A DNA stretch of 51,795 nt from Bacillota bacterium (GTDB lineage: Bacteria; Bacillota; Sulfobacillia; Sulfobacillales; Sulfobacillaceae). Position 1 is the first letter of the stretch, and each line of letters opens with the position of its first letter. The stretch is from assembly GCA_021820485.1 (NCBI GenBank), contig JAKADO010000010.1:1-51795 (forward strand), written 5' to 3'. The notes under the pieces are model-generated. The model was not told the DNA's origin. It did no database searches and saw nothing but the letters and a program-made list of their open reading frames with translations. Of the stretch, positions 8,689 to 17,538 are shown one piece after another. A program made the position numbers and the translations under genes.

Positions 8689-10164
8689 TCAACCATAGAC
8701 AGCCTCCCACAACTGGCGCTCATCGCCTTGTGGGTCGTACTCCCCATGGCTTTCCGTATCCACAATCATCGTTGCCCGCCGTTCTTGATCATAGCGAGGC
8801 CAGTCAGGAAGGTCCGGGGTATTGGGATTCCCCTCACGAACAAATTGAATCCAGGCGTGATGGACGGCACGGGCTACAGCATCCCCATCGGACGACTCGC
8901 CCGCGAGGGCTGCTCCCCCGGGACTTCCTAGAGAGTTGAAGACGAAGGGGATTTCCAACGCGTGGCAAGCTCCCAACACACCATCATAGAGCCGGCTTTG
9001 CCAGTCAAACCGGTAGAGCCAGACTGGTGCATGGCAACTTTGGCGGGACGCAAACCGCTGGGTAGGATACCAGAAAATCTTGGCCGTTCCAACTCGCATT
9101 AAGGCATCAAACAGGGACTGTCCGTGCTTCCCAGCCAGATAATGTTCACGGATGCGCGGGTCTAGGGTTCCCTGAAGAGACTCGTACAGGGCGACCATGG
9201 CCTGGTCATCCATGGTCCGCCAGCCCGAATTGAGAACGCCCCACAGCCTATACTCGTCTCGATTCGTGCCAATCAAGACAGGAATGCTCGCCGCAACGCC
9301 TGATTCGATGGCCTGCCAAAAAGGCCGCTCGAAGGTGGTGCCATCTTCGACCGGTCCCCAAGCCAATCCTGTCCCTGTAAACGCGGATTGTGCAACCCTG
9401 AGCAACCGGTCGGCCGGCACGCTTTGAAGCGCGCCAATGTCACCAGGGGCTATGCCTAATGCGTCCAGCACATGCCGCGCCGTGTCTTGCGCCGCCTCCG
9501 GACTCTTCAGAAATGGCACACCGCTCTCCATGATGGCTTGCTGGAACAACCCCGCCGCCTGCCGCGTGGTTAAGAGCGCCCCCACGCTCATGCTCCCAGC
9601 GGACTCTCCCGCAATGGTCACCCGATCCGGGTCCCCGCCGAAAGCGGCGATGTTCTCGTGAATCCATTGCAACGCCTGGACCTGGTCCAAGAGTCCGCAA
9701 TTGCCGGACGACCTCGGGCCCTCATCCCAATGGAGAAAGCCTAAGGGGCCCAATCGATAATTGATGGTGACGACGACAATATCGCCCAATCGTGCAAACG
9801 AGGTCCCGTCATACCATGGTGATTGGCCGCTCCCAAACTCGAAGGCTCCGCCATGAATCCACACCAGTACCGGCCTTCGCTTCCCATCCGCGGCAGGAGA
9901 CCAGATATTGAGGGTTAGGCAATCCTCACTCTGGGGGGCGGGCGCCATTGCCCTAAGAATGCCGGGGGCGTCGATTTGGCAAGCGATGGGGCCAAACTTG
10001 TCCGCACTGCGCACTCCCGCCCAAGGGTCCGGCGATTCGGGCGGATAAAATCGGAGCTTACCGATCGGGGCTCGGGCGTAAGGGATGCCCCGCCAAACCA
10101 AGACTGGGCCTTCCTCGATGCCCTGAACCGCACCATATCGCGTATGGACAAGCGTTGAACGCAT
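8689..10164 (-). CDS. Type-B carboxylesterase
   Basis: Protein of 491 residues with the family signatures: E-D-C-L-T-L-N (80-86), the oxyanion H-G-G-A-F (104-108) and the nucleophile elbow G-E-S-A-G with S188. A long loop-rich C-terminal half carries the remaining triad residues. Bacterial members hydrolyse p-nitrobenzyl esters, short-chain esters or carbamates; the substrate here is unknown. The start at 10164 has GGGGGAG six bases upstream; an open extension to 10419 would overlap the neighbour and lacks family similarity. No signal peptide. Confidence 0.92.
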   Translation of the reverse strand: MRSTLVHTRYGAVQGIEEGPVLVWRGIPYARAPIGKLRFYPPESPDPWAGVRSADKFGPIACQIDAPGILRAMAPAPQSEDCLTLNIWSPAADGKRRPVLVWIHGGAFEFGSGQSPWYDGTSFARLGDIVVVTINYRLGPLGFLHWDEGPRSSGNCGLLDQVQALQWIHENIAAFGGDPDRVTIAGESAGSMSVGALLTTRQAAGLFQQAIMESGVPFLKSPEAAQDTARHVLDALGIAPGDIGALQSVPADRLLRVAQSAFTGTGLAWGPVEDGTTFERPFWQAIESGVAASIPVLIGTNRDEYRLWGVLNSGWRTMDDQAMVALYESLQGTLDPRIREHYLAGKHGQSLFDALMRVGTAKIFWYPTQRFASRQSCHAPVWLYRFDWQSRLYDGVLGACHALEIPFVFNSLGSPGGAALAGESSDGDAVARAVHHAWIQFVREGNPNTPDLPDWPRYDQERRATMIVDTESHGEYDPQGDERQLWEAVYG

Positions 10165-10236
10165 CGCCCGCTCCCCCGCATCCGCCCGGAGTTGACCCCC
10201 GGAAAGTCGGGGTCGGCAACGGATGCCTTTACTGGA

Positions 10237-10265
10237 AGAATAGTCCACAGGTCCATGCTTTTCAA
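10237..10265 (-). promoter_or_regulatory. Promoter of the carboxylesterase gene
   Basis: On the minus strand TTGAAA (10265-10260) and TATTCT (10242-10237) are 17 bases apart, each at five of six consensus positions. It lies about 75 bases before the esterase start in a 203-base intergenic gap. Confidence 0.5.
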
Positions 10266-10367
10266 CGGGATTCACTCGACAGGCTGAGACAAGTCCCATT
10301 CGACCCGCGATGGGCTGGCACGATGGCTGCCGCCTCGCGTCGAATGTACACCGGGTAAAAACGGCGC

Positions 10368-11189
10368 TTAGGGCTGGCGTGGGCGAAGCCCGGCCTCTCC
10401 CAAGGCAGCTGGAACCCACACCGCTTGGCGGGGAGCCAACCGGCCCCGCACAGCCACTGCATTCGCGGTCGCGTCGATAACGCGCACCGGTATCAAGCCG
10501 GTCTTGGCCCTCACGGCATATCCGCCGCGCCGGGATATAATCGCCCCGGCAGGAACTTCCAACGTGTCATGGAGAACTTTCACCCTCGCTGTAAGCACAA
10601 CATGCGAGCCTATCGGAAGCGTGTGCGCGGACGGGAATACACCCGTCACCACCCATGTGCCGTTCGCTTGGTCCACACGCTTGACGATGTGGCCCGCCCA
10701 TTGCTGCGTCATGCGCAGCGACGTGCCAATTTTCCATTCCGCCTGCATCGCTGCGGGAATTTCGGCTTCTACGGTCAGCGGAGTGGCGCGCTGAATGACG
10801 GCGGCTGTTGAGGACACGTGAGCCGCAAGCGAGGGCGTGCCGATCGGCGCAACACCGATGTAGCTCCCAGCGGGAAGAACCTCGACCACCACGCCGGACG
10901 TGCTTGCGGCAATCGGCTGACCAGTCGCCAGCCATAGCAAAGGCTCTCCCTGAGTGACAGACTCTCCCGCGTGCACGGCGATCCGCGTCACCATAGAAAT
11001 CGGTCCCCGATAGGCAATGGGTACGCTGAGTGCAGGCACGACCCTCCCGGTCGCCGCTCGTGTTACGACCAGCGAACCTTGTGCCACATGCCCCCAACGC
11101 GCGGCGGCCGACGGCCGATGGACACCGCACCCTGTACTGACCAATGCCATGACGATTCCCGCAGCAATGACCGCGCGCATCCTGGTCAT
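10368..11189 (-). CDS. MacA-like periplasmic-adaptor-type lipoprotein, short form
   Basis: Protein of 273 residues with an N-terminal hydrophobic segment and a lipobox-like S-T-G-C (C21). A biotinyl-lipoyl-like domain spans about 60-115, with the two halves joined by only a few residues, so the long coiled-coil hairpin of MacA is missing. Beta-barrel and membrane-proximal domains follow. It probably sits outside the membrane and links substrate to the ABC permease encoded just upstream; starts and stops overlap in ATGA (11186-11189). The lack of a hairpin fits a cell without an outer membrane or TolC. Confidence 0.75.
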   Translation of the reverse strand: MTRMRAVIAAGIVMALVSTGCGVHRPSAAARWGHVAQGSLVVTRAATGRVVPALSVPIAYRGPISMVTRIAVHAGESVTQGEPLLWLATGQPIAASTSGVVVEVLPAGSYIGVAPIGTPSLAAHVSSTAAVIQRATPLTVEAEIPAAMQAEWKIGTSLRMTQQWAGHIVKRVDQANGTWVVTGVFPSAHTLPIGSHVVLTARVKVLHDTLEVPAGAIISRRGGYAVRAKTGLIPVRVIDATANAVAVRGRLAPRQAVWVPAALGEAGLRPRQP

Positions 11190-12367
11190 TCGAATCGCAA
11201 TGCGTCGGCCGGCGCCAACCGTGACGCGCGGGCTGCCGGATAAAGACCGAAGACAATTCCCAGAACCACGCTCGCAGCCAAGGCAACCACGGGCACCACG
11301 GGCTGCAACATCATCTCCAAATTCAACGCGCGCGTTAGCTCAACGCTGATGCCAATGCCGACCGCCACTCCCAGCAAGCCCCCCGTGAAGGAAACCAGCA
11401 CCGCCTCCAACAGAAACTGCATCAGCACATCCAGGCGGCGCGCTCCCAAACTTTTCCGCACCCCGATTTCACGGACTCGCTCAGATACCGAAATCAACAG
11501 GACATTCAGCATGCCGATTCCTCCCACGACGATAGAGATGGCCGCAACCCCCACCAGGACTTTGGTTAGGAGACCCGCGATTTCCTGCGTCAACGTCAAG
11601 ATTTGCGATTGGGTCAGGATGGTGTAGCGGTTGGATCCGGTCAAAAGACGGCTCAGATGCCGATTCACCGCACCAAGCGCGGTCTGGAGCAATCCCGGAT
11701 CGCGCGCTCGCAGGTACACGGAGTCCACCTGCGGTACGTGATGCCAATCGCGAAAAGTGCTGATAGGCATGATGGCCACGGCATCCTGGTTGACGCTGAA
11801 AAATGCGCCCTTGGCAGCCAGCACGCCGACTACTGTGTCGGGTTCGCCATCCAGCATGACCGTCTTGCCGACCGGATCGGTGTGGCCAAACAGTTGAAGA
11901 CTGGTGTCAGCCCCCAAAAGCACCACGTTGAGATGCTGGGCTACATCCAGGGCGGTCAGGAAGCGGCCATAGGCCAGCTGATACTGCAATACGCTTGTCA
12001 GAGCGGGCGTGGTTGCGTAGACAGTTGCTGGAGACTGGCGACGGCCATGGCTGACGACGCTGGTTTCGTAATCCACAGGAGCCGCAAGGGCAATTCCCGG
12101 CAACCGTCCCAATTGGCTGGCCTCTCGATAGGTAAGGTCATGGCGTGCGTTGCTCGCTTGCACCAATGGGTTCATGGTCACGACGATGAGGTTGCTGCCG
12201 AGATTTTGAATGCGGCCGCCGACACTAGCTGAGGCCGATTGCATCAAGGTAATGAGCGCGATGACAGCCGCCACACCGATAAGAATGCCCAAAAGGCTCA
12301 AGGACGTGCGCATCTTGTACATCCACAGGGGACGCCATGCCTGTCGAGCCAAATCATCAATTCGCAT
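11186..12367 (-). CDS. MacB-like ABC transporter permease (FtsX fold)
   Basis: Protein of 393 residues: one membrane helix near 22-45, a large extracellular domain (about 50-265), then three helices (about 270-375) with the conserved V-R-E-I-G-V-R-K-S-L-G-A-R cytoplasmic loop of the MacB family. Such permeases couple ATP hydrolysis to mechanical movement of extracellular partners and export peptides, antibiotics or lipids. It overlaps the ATPase gene by 11 bases and the adaptor gene by four. The cargo cannot be told from sequence. Confidence 0.88.
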   Translation of the reverse strand: MRIDDLARQAWRPLWMYKMRTSLSLLGILIGVAAVIALITLMQSASASVGGRIQNLGSNLIVVTMNPLVQASNARHDLTYREASQLGRLPGIALAAPVDYETSVVSHGRRQSPATVYATTPALTSVLQYQLAYGRFLTALDVAQHLNVVLLGADTSLQLFGHTDPVGKTVMLDGEPDTVVGVLAAKGAFFSVNQDAVAIMPISTFRDWHHVPQVDSVYLRARDPGLLQTALGAVNRHLSRLLTGSNRYTILTQSQILTLTQEIAGLLTKVLVGVAAISIVVGGIGMLNVLLISVSERVREIGVRKSLGARRLDVLMQFLLEAVLVSFTGGLLGVAVGIGISVELTRALNLEMMLQPVVPVVALAASVVLGIVFGLYPAARASRLAPADALRFE

Positions 12368-13043
12368 GGGAGGCCGCCTCCGCTTCCGGCCTTAGCACCC
12401 CCCGTTCCAACGCCACGATGCGATCTGCCACCGCAGCAAATCGCGCGTCATGAGTAATGAGGACGATGGTCTGGCCTTGACCGTGCAATTGCTCAAAAAT
12501 GTGCATGATGTCCCGAGTGCTGGTGTCGTCTAAATTGCCCGTTGGCTCATCCGCCAACAAAATTTTGGGGTTCGATGCCAAAGCCCGTGCCAAGGCAACG
12601 CGCTGCTGCTGACCGCCGGACAACTCCGACGGCCGATATTCCATGCGGTGCTCCAGCCCCAGGCGAACCAGCCAGTGTTCGGCCGCCACGCGTCGCTCGC
12701 GCGGAGGCATGTTGCGGTACACCAGCGGCAGTTCCACGTTTTCCCGCGCCGAAAGCGTGGGCACTAGGTTGAACGACTGAAACACAAAGCCAATGGTCCG
12801 GTTTCGCAGCTTGGCCAACCGCGCATCAGACCACCGCGCCACATCTTGCCCATCAATCCAATAGCCGCCCGACGACGGTCGATCCAACAATCCGAGAATA
12901 TTCATCAATGTGGACTTGCCAGAGCCAGAGGCACCGACCACCGCCACGAACTGTCCGTCCTCGACGGTTAAGTTCACCGACGACAGTGCGAGGGTTTCAC
13001 GACGGCCGCGATAAAACTTGGATACCTCTTCAAGCATCATCAC
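12357..13043 (-). CDS. ABC transporter ATP-binding protein (MacB/LolD class)
   Basis: Walker A G-A-S-G-S-G-K-S-T, the signature L-S-G-G-Q-Q-Q-R and Walker B I-L-L-A-D-E-P-T-G followed by the H-loop I-T-H-D are all present. The protein is about 228 residues. The start is uncertain: a GTG at 13043 and ATG codons at 13040 and 13037 lie behind a G-rich site, with the GTG best spaced. Further upstream starts lack similarity. It should drive the permease encoded by the next gene. Confidence 0.93.
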   Translation of the reverse strand: MMMLEEVSKFYRGRRETLALSSVNLTVEDGQFVAVVGASGSGKSTLMNILGLLDRPSSGGYWIDGQDVARWSDARLAKLRNRTIGFVFQSFNLVPTLSARENVELPLVYRNMPPRERRVAAEHWLVRLGLEHRMEYRPSELSGGQQQRVALARALASNPKILLADEPTGNLDDTSTRDIMHIFEQLHGQGQTIVLITHDARFAAVADRIVALERGVLRPEAEAASHAN

Positions 13044-13113
13044 CGGAATCAGCCCCCCTTTCAGGCATTTTGGCCGCATGCGAGCTACCAAACGTTCGGG
13101 GCTTTCTCCTCTT

Positions 13114-13142
13114 ATTGTCTAAGAAGGCGTTCTGGGCGCCAA
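13114..13142 (-). promoter_or_regulatory. Weak promoter candidate for the ABC operon
   Basis: TTGGCG and GACAAT on the minus strand are 17 bases apart, each at four of six consensus positions, about 70 bases before the ATPase start. It is the best pair in the gap but not strong. Confidence 0.25.
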
Positions 13143-13269
13143 GGTCTATTCTTCTGGGATCCCTGCTAGCTTTTTGAAATTGCGGCATTCTTCTACAATG
13201 TTCGCACCCGTGCTCCGCTTTCTGTCGCAAATCCCGTCGAATCGCGGAAAAAATTTTTCATGGAACACA

Positions 13270-13320
13270 TAAAAAGAGAAGGGAGCCGCGCCCAGATATT
13301 GCGCTGGGATGGCCCCCTTC
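13270..13320 (-). terminator. Intrinsic terminator of the M17 aminopeptidase gene
   Basis: On the minus strand a long hairpin has outer arms GAAGGG (13320-13315) and CCCTTC (13283-13278), with further pairing of GCC/GGC and GCGC/CCAG blocks inside. It is followed directly by TCTTTTT. The hairpin begins 19 bases after the pepA stop. Confidence 0.75.
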
Positions 13321-13338
13321 GATGCAGGGTGGCTCCTG

Positions 13339-14706
13339 CTATTGATGAATCGCGGAAAACTCGCGGCAAATCTCCACCAAGGTCGCCACTCCATATCCGG
13401 TTGCCCCCGCGCCGATGGTGCCGCCTTCTCCAGCAAAGGACAACCCCGCAATATCGAGATGTGCCCACGGCACCGACCTTGCAAAGTGCCGAATGAACAG
13501 GCCCGCGGTGATTGTCCCGGCGGGCCGGCCGCCGCTGTTTTTGATGTCGCCGGCGCTGGTCTTGATGAAATCGATGTAGTCCTCATCATGGGGCAACTCC
13601 CAGGTTGGTTCCGAGGCCCGATCGGCTGCCTCCTTGACGATGTCGGCCAACCGCTCATCATTGGTCAAAAGTCCGCTCCGAATTCCTCCCAAGGCCACCA
13701 CATTGGCTCCGGTCAGAGTGGCGATGTCGACGATGGCCGCGGCTCCCTGATTGCTGGCCCAGCTGACTCCATCGGCGAGCACCAACCGCCCTTCGGCGTC
13801 TGTAGAGATAATCTCCACCAAGGTTCCGTCCATCATCGTCAAGACATCGCCCGGACGATACGCGCCGCCGCCGGGCAAATTTTCCGCCAACGGCAGCACC
13901 GCCAGCACATTAACCGGCAACTGCTGGCGGGCAATGGCGCGAATGGCTCCGACGACCGCCGCGGCACCGCCCATGTCTCCTTTCATGCGCCCCATGCCTT
14001 CGCCGGGTTTCAGCGAAATCCCCCCGCTGTCAAACGTGATCCCCTTGCCGACCAGCGCGATGACCGGGGCTCCGGGCTTGCCCTGGTAACGTCCGACCAG
14101 CATCACCGGCGGCCGATGGCTGCCCATGCCTACCGCCAAAATCCCGCCAGCTCCCATGTCTTGGAGGGCATCGTGAGCAAAGGCGGTCCAATTGATGGCC
14201 TCCGGACTGCCTTGCTGCATCAACTCAGACAACCGCGCCGGCGGCTTGAGATTGGACGGAATGTTGATTAAGTCACGGACAAACGCCTGTTCCTGAAGAA
14301 TGCTGAACTCTAGGTGAAGCAACTCATCGCTCACCACCGCCACTTGGGGACCCGTGGTCAGCTCCTCGGGCGGACGGTACTGGTAGAGACCCTGGCCTAC
14401 GCCCCACAAGGCTGCCCGACGATAATGGCCGGGGAAGTCCTGCAACCACAGGCCAATGGTTTTGGCCTTGATGCTGCGGCCTAGCTGGGCTGCCTCTTTG
14501 AAGGCCTTCTGCGTTCTCCGCGCTGTGGCGCGGGAGGGCACGATGATAAGAGGCTCTTCGCGCACCCCCATGATAATCGCTGGAACGTCACCATTCAGCG
14601 GCGCTTCCCGTCCCGTCAACGAACGCCAACCGGCCTCTGGTACAAGCCATGCGTCAACGGCGGGCATGTCCTGGGGGGCATACTGCAACCAGTCATTTCG
14701 ATACAA
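13339..14706 (-). CDS. pepA: Leucyl aminopeptidase, M17 family
   Basis: Protein of 455 residues with a C-terminal catalytic domain. Metal and active-site residues are visible: K221 and D226 in G-K-G-I-T-F-D-S-G-G, D244 in K-G-D-M-G-G, D303 and E305 in T-D-A-E-G-R, with R307. The start is set at TTG 14706 because GGAGGG (14713-14718) lies six bases before it; an in-frame upstream ATG at 14775 has no site. It cleaves N-terminal residues from peptides as a hexamer in the cytoplasm. It diverges from kynureninase. Confidence 0.93.
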   Translation of the reverse strand: MYRNDWLQYAPQDMPAVDAWLVPEAGWRSLTGREAPLNGDVPAIIMGVREEPLIIVPSRATARRTQKAFKEAAQLGRSIKAKTIGLWLQDFPGHYRRAALWGVGQGLYQYRPPEELTTGPQVAVVSDELLHLEFSILQEQAFVRDLINIPSNLKPPARLSELMQQGSPEAINWTAFAHDALQDMGAGGILAVGMGSHRPPVMLVGRYQGKPGAPVIALVGKGITFDSGGISLKPGEGMGRMKGDMGGAAAVVGAIRAIARQQLPVNVLAVLPLAENLPGGGAYRPGDVLTMMDGTLVEIISTDAEGRLVLADGVSWASNQGAAAIVDIATLTGANVVALGGIRSGLLTNDERLADIVKEAADRASEPTWELPHDEDYIDFIKTSAGDIKNSGGRPAGTITAGLFIRHFARSVPWAHLDIAGLSFAGEGGTIGAGATGYGVATLVEICREFSAIHQ

Positions 14707-14972
14707 TTGGGACCCTCCTTGGTGTATTGGCTCCCCGTTGGGATTGAAGGGATTGTTCCGTCTGGCCGCGGCCATCAGGAGCCATTTTTTCTCCCAAATT
14801 GTACCCGAGAACCAATCATTGGATCCAACCTGGGATCCTCGCCTCTCCAGGGCAGATCGGAGTTTCGATAGGACTTACAGGAGTTTTCAACCGCGAACGC
14901 GAAAAAGGATACCGCATGCCGGAACGGAAAACTCGGCGATTCCGCCTTAAACGCGTATGAAAGGGTGCTGAC

Positions 14973-16241
14973 ATGATGCCTGATTGGGTTGACGAAGCGG
15001 CTCAACGTGACGCCCTCGATCCCCTGGGATGGTTGCCGGATCGCTACAGCCACCCTGCCGACACGCTCTATTTCGACGGCAACTCACTGGGTCTCCAAAG
15101 TGACACGGCGCGCGCAGCCGTCCTTGGCACCCTGCAGAATTGGGCGGAACTCGGCGTCATGGGCTGGACCGAAACCAGCCCTCCTTGGTTCACTTGGGTA
15201 GAGCGGGTCTCCGCGCAAATCGCAGGGCTTTTGGGAGCCGTAGACGGGGAAATTACCCTGGGGTCCTCTACCACTGTGATGCTGCATCAACTGCTAGCTA
15301 CGTTGCATCCCTCATCGGGCTCCCGCTGGAAAGTGCTAATGGACAGCTCCGCCTTTCCCACCGACCGATATGCTGTGGCAAGCTTCCTGCAAGGGCGAGG
15401 GCATAACCCCCGGAGCAGCCTGGTCCTGGTGGAACCCCGCTCGGACCGTTTGCTGCATGCGGAGGATATTGTCCGTCTGGCGGGAACAGACGTAGCCCTG
15501 GCCGTTTTGCCGTCGGTGGTATTCACGACCGGCCAAACGCTGCCGATGGAGGAATTGACCCGCGATCTCCGAGAACGCGGGGTTCAGGTTATCTGGGATC
15601 TCTCCCATTCGGCAGGACTACTGCCCCACCAGCTTCACTGGGACAGGATCGATGCCGCAGTGTTTTGCACGTATAAGTACCTGAACGGCGGGCCCGGAGC
15701 GCCGGGCGGCGCCTTCATCCACCAAAGCCTCTGGCCCGTTCAGCCGGGGCTTCAAGGGTGGTGGGGATCGGCCAACGAGCGCCAATTCGACATGACAGCT
15801 GAGTTTCTCGGCGCCGGCAATGCGCACGCCCTTCAGTTGGGAACACCCAGCATCTTGGCGTTGTCCGCCTTGGCAGGCAGCGTCAGTCTCTTAAGCGAAG
15901 TGGGCATTGAGGCCCTGCACCGCCGGGCGCTTGATCTAGTCTCTTTTTTGGATGCCCTGGTGCGGGAGCGATTGACACCGCTGGGCATTTCCGTCCTCAC
16001 CCCTAGCGGGGAGCGCGGCGGGCACCTGGCGCTCGCCCATCCGGAGGCTCAGGCGCTTAGTTTGGTGTTGCGCGATCGACGCGTCATCCCCGACTTTCGC
16101 TTCCCGGACATCATCCGCCTAGCCCCTGTCCCCACCACCACCCGGTACCGCGATTGCGCTCGGGTTGTCTCCGTGCTGCACGACATCCTGACGACCGAGG
16201 CTTGGAAACCCTATCAGCACGTTCGACCGGATGTCCTATAA
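14973..16241 (+). CDS. kynU: Kynureninase
   Basis: Protein of 422 residues, the usual length. The PLP lysine is K235 in Y-K-Y-L-N-G-G-P-G; D209 (W-D-L-S-H-S) contacts the pyridine nitrogen. The early F-D-G-N-S-L-G-L (34-41) and the W-G motif around 265 match the family. It splits kynurenine to anthranilate and alanine, in tryptophan breakdown. No tryptophan dioxygenase or kynurenine formamidase gene is within this window, so the rest of the pathway must lie elsewhere. A GAAAGGG site precedes the start. Confidence 0.94.
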   Translation: MMPDWVDEAAQRDALDPLGWLPDRYSHPADTLYFDGNSLGLQSDTARAAVLGTLQNWAELGVMGWTETSPPWFTWVERVSAQIAGLLGAVDGEITLGSSTTVMLHQLLATLHPSSGSRWKVLMDSSAFPTDRYAVASFLQGRGHNPRSSLVLVEPRSDRLLHAEDIVRLAGTDVALAVLPSVVFTTGQTLPMEELTRDLRERGVQVIWDLSHSAGLLPHQLHWDRIDAAVFCTYKYLNGGPGAPGGAFIHQSLWPVQPGLQGWWGSANERQFDMTAEFLGAGNAHALQLGTPSILALSALAGSVSLLSEVGIEALHRRALDLVSFLDALVRERLTPLGISVLTPSGERGGHLALAHPEAQALSLVLRDRRVIPDFRFPDIIRLAPVPTTTRYRDCARVVSVLHDILTTEAWKPYQHVRPDVL

Positions 16242-16292
16242 TGGCCCACGTCAATGCCAGCCTCCATGGCCGCATACCACCACTAGCCCAGC

Positions 16293-17162
16293 TCACCCGC
16301 CAGGGTCGAACAGCGCTTGGAGAAGGTCTCGTTGGGCCATAGCTTCCTCGTACCCACGGCGAATAATGTCGGCCACTCGGTGAAACACGCGGTGGCCGGC
16401 ATCCATTTCCAGACGAATCGTCACCTGCGGCACCGCAATCTGCCGTTGCCGCACCGTGGTGAGTTCACGAATCATAGTGGTAAGACTGCTGGCGGCAATG
16501 TGCCCAGCATGCCAACGGGAGGGCAGGCGCCATCGGTCCGGCTCGTCCACCCAGACCCCAATGATGCGATCGGCCCCCACCCAAGCAGCCACATCCACAG
16601 GGAAATCGTCCACCACTCCACCGTCCACCAGTACGCCATTGGTAGACAGCACAGGCGGGAAGATCCCGGGAACGGCCATGGATGCTCGAATGGCCAGAGG
16701 TAGCTCCAATTGCTCACCCGCCCAGGCGAGATGCATGCGATGCCCAAGCTCGGACCGCATGGGTGGGGACGATCCGTAAATCACCGGCATGCGGTGGGTG
16801 AGGGAACTGGTGACTACCCAAAGAGGACGTGCGAGGGATTGCCAGTGCTTGCCCTCAAAGTACGGATTCAAGCGCTGCCAGAGCGGCGTGTCCGGGAGCG
16901 CCGCTTCCGGCAACGTCCCGCGCAGCAACGCACGGGCCCAGAGAGTCCAACTCACGGAAAAATCCTGGGGCCGAAGCCTCTCTGTCAGTTGACGCAGTTC
17001 ACGGGGCGCATATCCCAAGGCAATTAAGGCGCCGACCAACGAGCCGGCTGAGGATCCCACAACGCCGTCCACCGAAATCCCCAGATCATTCAGCGCCTCT
17101 GCCACGCCAATGCCCGCTGCGGACCACAGCCCACCGCCGCTCAGCACCAAAACAACGGTCAT
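16293..17162 (-). CDS. Patatin-like phospholipase (RssA/YlbK type)
   Basis: Protein of 289 residues. The oxyanion loop S-G-G-G-L-W (8-13), the nucleophile elbow G-S-S-A-G with S38 and the second catalytic motif V-D-G-G near residue 165 are present. AAGGGG seven bases before ATG 17162 supports this start; an extension to 17381 would run through the previous gene. It probably hydrolyses acyl esters of lipids in the cytoplasm. It is last in a minus-strand series bcp-nth-pseudoreceiver-patatin. Confidence 0.9.
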   Translation of the reverse strand: MTVVLVLSGGGLWSAAGIGVAEALNDLGISVDGVVGSSAGSLVGALIALGYAPRELRQLTERLRPQDFSVSWTLWARALLRGTLPEAALPDTPLWQRLNPYFEGKHWQSLARPLWVVTSSLTHRMPVIYGSSPPMRSELGHRMHLAWAGEQLELPLAIRASMAVPGIFPPVLSTNGVLVDGGVVDDFPVDVAAWVGADRIIGVWVDEPDRWRLPSRWHAGHIAASSLTTMIRELTTVRQRQIAVPQVTIRLEMDAGHRVFHRVADIIRRGYEEAMAQRDLLQALFDPGG

Positions 17163-17214
17163 CCCATCACCCCTTCTATGCTTACGCACGAAGGGCCGAT
17201 GAAAGACGTTGACG

Positions 17215-17538
17215 CTAGCGGCTAAGCCATTCTGGCAACTTCTCCCGCAGCTTGGAATTTGGCCATACATCCCGAATGCCGAGCTTCCGAAACTCGAGAA
17301 ACCGTGCCCCCTCCACGTGGGGGCCGTACGCGGCCACCCGGGTCTGGGAGGGCATCTCGCGGAGAAATTCCGGGGTCGCAAGATGCATGTTGAGAAGCAC
17401 GTGGGTTATCGACGCCTCGGCCAATTTCGCCCGGGCTTGGTCGAGGGACCCCACCGCTTCGGCGGTCATCCCGTGAGCTTTGGCAAGCTCGACGATAGGC
17501 AGGCTAAACATGACATTGTCCTCAATTAGGAGCATCAT
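17215..17538 (-). CDS. CheY-like receiver domain without the phosphoacceptor Asp
   Basis: Protein of 107 residues with the alternating strand/helix plan of a receiver. The acidic pair is E6-D7 in L-I-E-D-N. The position of the phosphorylated Asp (end of beta3, H-V-L-L-N) is N50. The conserved Thr/Ser and the K-P pair are also not evident. There is no output domain. It overlaps the nth stop in ATGA, so it is translated with it. It probably works by phosphorylation-independent binding; the partner is unknown. An atypical fold assignment is possible because similarity is weak. Confidence 0.7.
   Translation of the reverse strand: MMLLIEDNVMFSLPIVELAKAHGMTAEAVGSLDQARAKLAEASITHVLLNMHLATPEFLREMPSQTRVAAYGPHVEGARFLEFRKLGIRDVWPNSKLREKLPEWLSR

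Noticed and set aside
14829-14845. Two GGATCC sites forming a small inverted repeat between pepA and kynU
   Set aside because: Each site is itself palindromic, so the pairing is expected by chance; no T-run or other signal is attached.
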